Shown: positions 17,498-23,675 of the stretch, in pieces | Layout of the letters: each line of letters begins with the position of its first letter | Numbering within the stretch: position 1 is the stretch's first letter | The notes under the pieces: model-generated | What the model was told of the DNA's origin: nothing | The model's input: only the letters and a program-made list of their open reading frames with translations | The model's database searches: none | Position numbers and translations under genes: made by a program | DNA from: Nitrosopumilus sp. BACL13 MAG-121220-bin23 | GTDB taxonomy: Archaea; Thermoproteota; Nitrososphaeria; Nitrososphaerales; Nitrosopumilaceae | Reading direction: 5' to 3' | Length of the DNA: 38,544 nucleotides | Assembly: GCA_001437625.1 (NCBI GenBank) | Contig: LIAL01000002.1 | Span: forward strand, 1-38,544

Positions 17498-18622
17498 TTG
17501 TTTTTATTGAATTTCACAGATTTTGATCAAATGCTCTCAATGAGTGATGAGACAAATCCTTTGATGATGTTGGTTTGGATTCTACCAATAATTCTTTTTG
17601 TATTTTATGGACAACACATTCAACTTTTAGTAACTTCTGGTGAAATTAAAAAAGGAATTAAAAAATTAGATGGATTTAGAGCAAATTCTAAAAAAGAATT
17701 AATTGATTATGTGAAGAATAATATCTCTTCCATAAATGATCCTACAAAAAAAATTGAACAATTTTTAGATTATTTTACAATAATGCCTGTTGATATGGAT
17801 CCCACTGGAATTGTTGATAAAGTACGTCATACTGTTAGGTCCAGAGAAGAGTACACTCGAAATCATGTAAAATCTATTTCTTCTGAACTTAGTGAAATTG
17901 AAATAAGTCGCATCCAAACTTTACTTGAAATTTCATCATCTTTACAAATGATTTACAAAATAGTCAATCATATGTTTTTGACTGCAAAAAAACAAAAGAA
18001 CTATCCGTTAATTTTACCTGTACAAATGATGCTTCCGTTTCTTATGGAACATGCAACAGCAATGAATGCTTCAATCCCTGCATTCAAATTGGGACAACCT
18101 CTTGGTGATGGAATTGGGCCAATGGTAGTTGGAAAAATGATGTTGAATTCTGAAAAAGAAATTATTTCATTTCAAACTGCTCTTGCAAAAATAGAATATA
18201 AAAACAGAAAACTTTTTTTGCTAAAAGCAGAAGGTCCTGGCTCTACTGTTGGTAGACCTGATGACGCATTACAAAAAATTGTTGATACTAACAAAATTGA
18301 TGCAGTAATCATGATTGACGCTGCATTGAAAATGGAGGGTGAAGATTCTGCATCCGTTGCACGTGGATTTGGTGCAGCGATTGGTGGAATTGGAACTGAA
18401 AAATTTCAAATTGAACACATTACTACTCAAAATAAAATCCCTGTTTTTTCAATTGTGGTTAAACAGTCTGTAAAAGAGGCAATTACTTTGATGACTAAGG
18501 AAATTGCTGATCAGGCTGATAATGTACGGTCACAAGTGTATGAGATGATCCTTGAAAATACTGTTGAAGGTGAATCTATAGTTGTAATTGGTGTTGGAAA
18601 CACTGCTGGAGTTCTTCAATGA
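17498..18622 (+). CDS. DUF1512 family membrane-anchored protein
   Basis: A protein of about 370 residues with one transmembrane helix near residues 22-42 (PLMMLVWILPIILFVFYGQH) and a large cytoplasmic-type domain; a DUF1512 archaeal protein of unknown function. Toward the C-terminus it contains EGPGSTVGRPDDA and glycine-rich GFGAAIGGIG motifs, suggestive of a nucleotide- or substrate-binding core. The start is uncertain: TTG at 17498, TTG at 17507 or ATG at 17531/17540 are in frame. It overlaps the next zinc-ribbon gene by four bases (ATGA at 18619), so the two are made together. Confidence 0.78.
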   Translation: MFLLNFTDFDQMLSMSDETNPLMMLVWILPIILFVFYGQHIQLLVTSGEIKKGIKKLDGFRANSKKELIDYVKNNISSINDPTKKIEQFLDYFTIMPVDMDPTGIVDKVRHTVRSREEYTRNHVKSISSELSEIEISRIQTLLEISSSLQMIYKIVNHMFLTAKKQKNYPLILPVQMMLPFLMEHATAMNASIPAFKLGQPLGDGIGPMVVGKMMLNSEKEIISFQTALAKIEYKNRKLFLLKAEGPGSTVGRPDDALQKIVDTNKIDAVIMIDAALKMEGEDSASVARGFGAAIGGIGTEKFQIEHITTQNKIPVFSIVVKQSVKEAITLMTKEIADQADNVRSQVYEMILENTVEGESIVVIGVGNTAGVLQ

Positions 18623-18801
18623 TATTTTCTAAAGAAAAAACTATACTTGCATACACTGTTGAAAAATGTCCAAAATGTAAAAAATTTCACAAAAGAGATT
18701 TTTCTGAAGGTGATATTTTATTTACAAATTCCTCCAAATGCAATTTTTGTGATGGTATTACAACTATTGATAAAATATTTGGTACAGTTTTAAAAAAATA
18801 A
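18619..18801 (+). CDS. Small zinc-ribbon protein
   Basis: A 60-residue protein with two CxxC pairs, C17/C20 and C41/C44, in the layout of a zinc ribbon, surrounded by Lys-rich sequence. It starts inside the stop of the DUF1512 gene through an ATGA overlap, indicating translational coupling and probably a shared process. Similar small zinc ribbons bind RNA, DNA or partner proteins; which one cannot be said. Confidence 0.75.
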   Translation: MIFSKEKTILAYTVEKCPKCKKFHKRDFSEGDILFTNSSKCNFCDGITTIDKIFGTVLKK

Positions 18802-18877
18802 TTTTTTTGGCATTATCTTGTTTTATAATTTAATAAATACTGTTAATTTTTTTAATTATGTGGTGTGATAATACAAA

Positions 18878-19435
18878 ATGAAAAATAAATTAAATTTAGC
18901 AAAACAATGTGCGATAAAACAACACAAGGGACAGTATCGTAAAAATAATAAAACTCCATACTGGCATCATTTACGTGATGTAGTGGATAATCTTGAAATA
19001 ATGGGAATTACTGATGAATCTATTTTATGTGCTGGTTGGTTGCATGATGTTATCGAAGACACTTCCTTTGATTTTGATGATGTCTCAAAATCTTTTGACA
19101 TACAAATTGCTCAAATTGTTTCTGATGTAACAAAAGAAACACGTCTACCTAAAAATCAACAAGAAAAAAATTATTTAACACAACTTGTAGACTCTTCTTG
19201 GCAAGCAAAAGTTGTCAAACTTGGAGATATTTTGGCAAATATTTCTGATTTAAAAAATTCTGAATTAACTAAAAAACAAAAAATCATTCAAATTAAATAT
19301 AAAATAAAATATCTCGGTGCAATAAAATCTGGAATTATTAAAAATAAATCTAAAATTCCAAATTTATCTCAAACTGAAAATTTATTGAATTTAGTATTAT
19401 CCCAATACGGTCAAAGAAAAATTACTTTGTTCTAA
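18878..19435 (+). CDS. HD-domain (p)ppGpp hydrolase-like protein (Mesh1/SpoT type)
   Basis: A 185-residue stand-alone HD protein. It has the RelA/SpoT-hydrolase layout: HKGQYRKNNKTPYWHHLRDV with the first metal His (about 31), GWLHDVIEDT with the HD pair at 56-57 and the ED pair at 60-61, and KLGDILANISDL with Asp117. Small alarmone hydrolases and Mesh1 have this length and motif set; Mesh1 also removes phosphate from NADPH. No synthetase domain is present. A TATA-like TTTTTTTAATTATG lies about 26 bases upstream. Its 3' end overlaps the convergent 37-aa zinc-ribbon gene by 14 bases. Confidence 0.8.
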   Translation: MKNKLNLAKQCAIKQHKGQYRKNNKTPYWHHLRDVVDNLEIMGITDESILCAGWLHDVIEDTSFDFDDVSKSFDIQIAQIVSDVTKETRLPKNQQEKNYLTQLVDSSWQAKVVKLGDILANISDLKNSELTKKQKIIQIKYKIKYLGAIKSGIIKNKSKIPNLSQTENLLNLVLSQYGQRKITLF

Positions 19436-19535
19436 ATTTAAGATTGCATGTTGGACAAAACCATGAAACTGTCTCACCTTGCTCTTTAAACATTAATTTG
19501 CCACATTTTGGGCACGTTCTAATCTCTTCACTCAT
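19422..19535 (-). CDS. 37-residue zinc-ribbon protein
   Basis: Read from ATG 19535: MSEEIRTCPKCGKLMFKEQG, then a WFCPTC motif and a basic end, stop TAA at 19422. Two CPxC pairs, C8/C11 and C27/C30, form a complete minimal zinc ribbon. The ATG lies eight bases inside the 3' end of map, so it is translationally coupled to methionine aminopeptidase; its own 3' end overlaps the convergent HD gene by 14 bases. The double overlap and cysteine pattern argue for a genuine gene. Function unknown; ribosome- or transcription-linked ribbons of this size are common in archaea. Confidence 0.75.
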   Translation of the reverse strand: MSEEIRTCPKCGKLMFKEQGETVSWFCPTCNLKFRTK

Positions 19536-20448
19536 TTTTGTGTGTTATTGCTTTAGTTGTTACAGTAACTCCGCTTTCCATTGGGATGAATGTGTGTTCG
19601 GCCTGAGCTACTCTTTGTTCGTTTATTTCTATTAGTATTGGATATGCTTGCACTGCTTTTTTCTTTATTAAAATATCTAGTAATTCTCTAGCTTCTTTTT
19701 CTTCCCATTTTCTTGTAATCCATCTTAATGCAAATGGTAACATGTTAAAATTTTCCCAAATAAAATCTAATAATTTATCTGCTTCACCATTCTTTGTTTT
19801 CTTTCTTGAATTTATTGCAAAAATATTTTTTATTACTCCATTTCTTACAAACCCTCCACCTTGTTCTGTTGTAACAAATGGTTCACATGCATAAGCTGTA
19901 TTCTCTGAAAGTGAAAATCCTCCAATTGACCAAATGTTTGGAATTGATCTTCCTGCATGAATTGTATATTGTCCTAATGAATGTCCGCTAAGATTTGCAA
20001 TTGGTTTGAATCCTTTTTGTTTAATTGTAGATTCTATTGTTCTTCCAATGTCGCTTGCTTTCACACCTGTTTTTATCATGGACATTGCATTTCCTAATGC
20101 TTCTTCTGCTGCTTGAACTAACCCGTCAAACTGTGGATCGTAGCAAACTGTTACCGCTGTATCTGCAATGTATCCGTTGATTTGTACACCTAGATCAATT
20201 TTTACTAAATCCGTATCTTTGATTACAATTGGATCATTTGGCTCTGCTGTATAATGTGCTGCAATTTCATTAATACTGGCATTTACTGGAAATGCACATT
20301 TTGCACCTCTTTTTATGATTTCATTTTCAACTTCTTCACAAATTTCATACACTGTTTTCCCTATCCAATCTTTGACCCTTACCATTTCTCTAATTTCTGC
20401 TGCAATTTTTCCTGCTTTGACATAATCTTCAAATGGCATAATTTTCAT
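19528..20448 (-). CDS. map: Methionine aminopeptidase, archaeal type II
   Basis: A 306-residue metalloaminopeptidase that removes the initiator methionine from new proteins. The pita-bread signatures are present: VKIDLGVQINGYIADTAVTV with the two metal Asp residues, SGHSLGQYTIHAGRSIPNI with the metal His, ACEPFVTTEQGGG with the metal Glu, and the final EHTF Glu near the C-terminus. An insertion of about 65 residues before EHTF marks the type II (MetAP2-like) form. ATG at 20448 follows GAGG directly; a second ATG nine bases later is also possible. The downstream 37-aa zinc ribbon overlaps its end. Confidence 0.95.
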   Translation of the reverse strand: MKIMPFEDYVKAGKIAAEIREMVRVKDWIGKTVYEICEEVENEIIKRGAKCAFPVNASINEIAAHYTAEPNDPIVIKDTDLVKIDLGVQINGYIADTAVTVCYDPQFDGLVQAAEEALGNAMSMIKTGVKASDIGRTIESTIKQKGFKPIANLSGHSLGQYTIHAGRSIPNIWSIGGFSLSENTAYACEPFVTTEQGGGFVRNGVIKNIFAINSRKKTKNGEADKLLDFIWENFNMLPFALRWITRKWEEKEARELLDILIKKKAVQAYPILIEINEQRVAQAEHTFIPMESGVTVTTKAITHKNE

Positions 20449-20480
20449 CCTCTATCTGCCTTTAAAATTATTATCTGTGA

Positions 20481-20490
20481 AGCTTAAATT
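20481..20490 (+). promoter_or_regulatory. TATA box of tRNA-Pro
   Basis: AGCTTAAATT centred 26 bases before the first base of tRNA-Pro, the canonical archaeal spacing. It lies between the divergent map start and the tRNA. Confidence 0.6.
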
Positions 20491-20511
20491 GGGGCGTTTT
20501 CGTATTTCGCT

Positions 20512-20585
20512 GGGATCGTGGTCTAGCTTGGTATGATTCTGCGTTTGGGACGCAGAGGTCGCGAATTCGAATTTCGCCGGTCCCA
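20512..20585 (+). tRNA. tRNA-Pro (anticodon UGG)
   Basis: A complete 74-base cloverleaf. Acceptor arms GGGATCG and CGGTCCC pair over seven positions (one G-U), with discriminator A at 20585 and no encoded CCA. The anticodon arm CTGCG/CGCAG holds the seven-base loop TTTGGGA with anticodon TGG at 20546-20548. The T arm is GCGAA-TTCGAAT-TTCGC. No intron at the usual 37/38 position. Anticodon UGG reads the CCN proline box. Confidence 0.97.
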
Positions 20586-20627
20586 CTTCAACCATTATCT
20601 TATTATCAAATTATTTGATACTCCTAT

Positions 20628-20700
20628 TGTCGAGCAATGAGGATGAGTTAGAGAATTGATTTTGAATGAAATATACTACTAATACCGAGCTCGGCATGTT
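20628..20700 (+). ncRNA. Candidate box C/D sRNA downstream of tRNA-Pro
   Basis: An eight-bp terminal stem (TGTCGAGC 20628-20635 with GCTCGGCA 20689-20696, one G-U) is followed by a T-rich tail. Just inside it lie a box C-like ATGAGGA (20637-20643, 6 of 7 to RTGATGA), exactly 12 bases later a D'-like TTGA (20656-20659), three bases later a C'-like TGAATGA (20663-20669), then CCGA (20685-20688) at the D position beside the closing stem. Order and spacing match archaeal 2'-O-methylation guides, but boxes D, D' and C' are imperfect. It could share the tRNA transcript or use a weak TATTATC box near 20600. Confidence 0.4.
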
Positions 20701-20728
20701 TTTATGAATTTGATTTAACTTATTTTTA

Positions 20729-20968
20729 TTGAAATTTGAGCGACGTGATATTATTTTAATTGCTGGCTTAATACTGGTCATGCTTGGATTAAGCCCATTC
20801 GCAGGACTTGTTTATTCAGCAATTATAACAATTGGACTATTTTTTGGAATCAAACTCTTTGTTGCTAAGAAAAATCAATCAATCCAGCAAGATGTGGGTG
20901 AGGGTATCTGTATGGAATGCGGTTCTAAAATTATTGATAACAAATGCTCAAATTGTGATGAATCTTAG
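20729..20968 (+). CDS. Small membrane protein with C-terminal zinc ribbon
   Basis: A 79-residue protein with two adjacent hydrophobic helices (about 8-26 and 28-46) and a C-terminal zinc knuckle C61xxC64 ... C73xxC76. The start is TTG at 20729; a T-rich TATA-like box is centred about 26 bases earlier. The tail should face the cytoplasm. Function unknown; archaea have many such two-TM/zinc-ribbon miniproteins. Confidence 0.72.
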   Translation: MKFERRDIILIAGLILVMLGLSPFAGLVYSAIITIGLFFGIKLFVAKKNQSIQQDVGEGICMECGSKIIDNKCSNCDES

Positions 20969-20977
20969 TAACAAGTT

Positions 20978-21097
20978 CTACGTATTTCTTAATACGTTGT
21001 AATTTTCTTTATTTTTTATGATTTTAATATCTCTGACTTTAACAAATAGCTCAACTTTTTCTCCATTTAATTCTAAAATGAGTCCTTTTCTCAACAA
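20978..21097 (-). CDS. Doubtful 39-codon small ORF in intergenic gap
   Basis: TTG at 21097 (or TTG at 21112) opens a frame with protein-like composition, LRKGLILELNGEKVELFVKV, then a charged strand, stop TAG at 20978. It fills the gap between a zinc-ribbon gene and the lamin-tail gene on the opposite strand. There is no ATG and no clear TATA box, and it contains a hairpin likely to be a terminator for the plus-strand gene, so chance is quite possible. Confidence 0.25.
   Translation of the reverse strand: MLRKGLILELNGEKVELFVKVRDIKIIKNKENYNVLRNT
20980..20997 (+). terminator. Hairpin followed by T-rich tract
   Basis: ACGTATT, loop TCTT, AATACGT form a perfect seven-bp stem 11 bases after the stop of the zinc-ribbon membrane protein gene, followed by a T-rich run (about 21000-21020). 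This fits a terminator for that plus-strand gene. Confidence 0.5.
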
Positions 21098-21112
21098 ATA
21101 TAGGAAATACAA

Positions 21113-23149
21113 ATGAAATACTCTCTTCTTCTACTATCTTTGGTACTACTTGTAGGAATTTCTACTCCGGCATATGCTCAAACAATTACTGATCATGTGG
21201 TAATTAATGAAGTTGATACTAATCCTCCTGGTAATGACTCTGAATCTATTTCTGAATGGGTAGAGCTTTACAATCCTACTGACGGTGATATTGATTTGAG
21301 TGGTTGGAGTATTGCATCCACTACAGTATTGAAAAAAACATTAACAATTCCTGAAGGAACTATTATTTCTTCTGGAGATTTTTTAACATTTGTTAATCAA
21401 AAAGTTTGGTTTACTGATACTGCTGAATTAATTGAACTAAAAAATAGTGATGGACTATTAGTTGATAAAACTCGTGAAGTTTTTGATCTTGCAAATGATT
21501 TTAAATCTTGGCAACGAACTTATGATGGTTTTTCTGATTGGAAATTTGCACCTTCTACTGCAGGTAGTTCTAATGGAAAATTAATTGAATATTTTGATCC
21601 TTTAGCTGTTGTACTAACTCTCACATCTGATAAAATTTCATATGGGTTTGATGATACTGCAGTAATTCACGGAACTGTTTCTGAAAAAATTTTTGTTGAA
21701 AAACCTTATTTTCAACCTGAGCCAATTTTAATAACTATTGTTGGACCCAATTTTTATCACAATGTTTCACTTTATCCTGATTACAATCTAAATTATGAAA
21801 CAACTCTTAGAATATCCCAAATTCTAGGAGTTGGAGAGGGTAACTATGAGGTATCTGTTACTTATGATGATGTAGTTGCTACATCTACTTTTTCTGTCAA
21901 TTCTGATATTATTGAAGAAATTCAAGATGGTGATGATTCATTACTAACTATCATGACTGATGAGCCTGAATACATTCCAGGTCAATTAGTTGCTATTACT
22001 GGAAGTACGTCTGAAATTATTCCTTTTGAGAGTTTACAATTTACTATCTATGATTCTATTGGTAAATTGATTGCTAGTGGAAATTTATTTACATCTGACG
22101 GACAATTTCATACTAGTCTTTTTCTAACAACAGTAAATCCAAATTATGGTATTTACACTATTGACGTTGAATATGATAATGATGTTGCATCTTCCACTTT
22201 TAACGTAGTTGAAAATTTTATTGATGAATCAGAATCTGTCATTATTGTTTCAGACTCTATAATTTTTGATATTGATAAATCTAAATACTTTCTTAATGAC
22301 TACATGACTTTATCTGGAACTATTACTAATTTTGATTCTAGTAATAGTGTATACTATCAAGTTGTTTATTTTAATTTTTATACTTCTAATGGAATACCTA
22401 TAACTTTTCCAGGACATTTTGATGAAAATGATAATTGGGAATTATCTAATATAGATTTTAAGGCTACTTCTATTCCTGATGATTCAGGTGCATTCTCTGT
22501 TACAGTTAGAATTCCATTTAATACTTTTTCTGAAGGTGACTATGTTGTAAAAGCAAATTATGGTGGTCTTATTGCAAATGAATCTTTTTCTATCATACCT
22601 GGAACACATTCAATTGGTGAAAAACCCTCTGAGAAAAATCCAAATGCTTCTATTCCCGGTAAACCTTCTTCAACTGACGAAAAATTTGAAAATGTATATT
22701 TTACTTCCAATGTAAAAACAATTATTGAAAAAGTTAATCGTATTTCTGATAATTTAATATCTGTCACTACTCAGGAAAAAATAATTGATGAAGAATCTGT
22801 AAAACCTAGGGTATTATCTGGTTCTATGCTTACTATGTCCAGTGATAATCAGTCTGATGTTAATTTACGAGTTATGTCTGAATCTGGTATTTGTATAATT
22901 GGTACTTCTGATGAATGTCTAGTAAGTGAATCTACAAGAAAACCTGGTCAAATTTTTGAAGTAGTGCAAATTGATGGATTAAATCTTAATGTACGTTATT
23001 CTGGTCCTGATGTTCGTTTAGAGAAATTTAGTATTCTTCCTACATCTTCTGATGAATTTCTTCCTAATACTAATTGGAATGTTGAAGTGATTAAGACTGA
23101 TGAAATTTCAAGACTTTATTATAAAATTACTTACAAAACTTTCGAGTAA
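21113..23149 (+). CDS. Secreted lamin-tail-domain protein
   Basis: A 678-residue exported protein. Residues 1-22 are a signal peptide ending in AYA before Gln. Residues about 24-150 fit a lamin tail domain (LTD): VVINEVDTNPPGNDSE, EWVELYNPTDGDIDLSGWSI, and a later SDGLLVDK turn. Then come at least three Ig-like beta repeats, each carrying a variant of the motif 'SDKISYGFDDTAVIHGTVSE' (also near 285 and 390), and a C-terminal beta-rich region after a Pro/Ser/Lys linker near 500-525. No C-terminal membrane anchor is evident. Probably a cell-surface or secreted adhesion/structural protein; the function of archaeal LTDs is not established. Confidence 0.82.
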   Translation: MKYSLLLLSLVLLVGISTPAYAQTITDHVVINEVDTNPPGNDSESISEWVELYNPTDGDIDLSGWSIASTTVLKKTLTIPEGTIISSGDFLTFVNQKVWFTDTAELIELKNSDGLLVDKTREVFDLANDFKSWQRTYDGFSDWKFAPSTAGSSNGKLIEYFDPLAVVLTLTSDKISYGFDDTAVIHGTVSEKIFVEKPYFQPEPILITIVGPNFYHNVSLYPDYNLNYETTLRISQILGVGEGNYEVSVTYDDVVATSTFSVNSDIIEEIQDGDDSLLTIMTDEPEYIPGQLVAITGSTSEIIPFESLQFTIYDSIGKLIASGNLFTSDGQFHTSLFLTTVNPNYGIYTIDVEYDNDVASSTFNVVENFIDESESVIIVSDSIIFDIDKSKYFLNDYMTLSGTITNFDSSNSVYYQVVYFNFYTSNGIPITFPGHFDENDNWELSNIDFKATSIPDDSGAFSVTVRIPFNTFSEGDYVVKANYGGLIANESFSIIPGTHSIGEKPSEKNPNASIPGKPSSTDEKFENVYFTSNVKTIIEKVNRISDNLISVTTQEKIIDEESVKPRVLSGSMLTMSSDNQSDVNLRVMSESGICIIGTSDECLVSESTRKPGQIFEVVQIDGLNLNVRYSGPDVRLEKFSILPTSSDEFLPNTNWNVEVIKTDEISRLYYKITYKTFE

Positions 23150-23183
23150 ATTCAAAATACTGCTAAATTAATGCTTGATTAAA

Positions 23184-23675
23184 TTGAAATTACAAGTTTT
23201 AATGTTCTATCAAGACGATCCAAAAAAATGCACTGCTGCAAAAATGGTAAAGTTTGGTCTTGCTAAAAATATAAAAAAAATTGGCTCAAGGGGATTAGTT
23301 TTAGATCCTTTTTCAGAAAAAACATTACTTCCAAAAGATAAGTCTGTGATTAATTCTATTGTTGGTATTGACTGTTCTTGGAATCTTGCAGATCATGCTT
23401 TTTCTCAAAAATTTAACGGTATCAAAAGAAAGTTACCTCCATTGTTTGCTGGAAACCCTGTAAATTATTCTAAATTAAATAAACTAACTACTGCCGAAGC
23501 CCTGTCTGGCTCATTATTTATTCTTGGTTTTAAAGAACAAGCTTTGGAATTATTAAATAAATTCAAGTGGGGTCATACTTTTTATGAATTAAATCAAAAT
23601 CTTTTAAATGATTATTCTAACGCTGAAAACGAGGAACAAATTCAAACTATTCTTGACGATTACGGTTTACTTTGA
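23184..23675 (+). CDS. tsr3: rRNA aminocarboxypropyltransferase Tsr3 (DUF367)
   Basis: A 163-residue protein matching Tsr3, which moves the aminocarboxypropyl group of S-adenosylmethionine to a small-subunit rRNA pseudouridine position (helix 31 region). The family's opening QDDPKKCTAAKM, middle IVGIDCSWNLAD and PPLFAGNPVNYSKLNKLTTAEALSGSLFILG are clear. TTG at 23184 gives a start (MKLQVLMFY) in register with relatives; an upstream TTG at 23175 is possible. It runs 29 bases into the convergent solute-binding protein gene. Confidence 0.92.
   Translation: MKLQVLMFYQDDPKKCTAAKMVKFGLAKNIKKIGSRGLVLDPFSEKTLLPKDKSVINSIVGIDCSWNLADHAFSQKFNGIKRKLPPLFAGNPVNYSKLNKLTTAEALSGSLFILGFKEQALELLNKFKWGHTFYELNQNLLNDYSNAENEEQIQTILDDYGLL

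Noticed and set aside
20685..20694. Palindrome CCGAGCTCGG as a stand-alone regulatory site
   Set aside because: It has no loop of its own, and its right half pairs better with the arm at 20628-20635 in the candidate sRNA.
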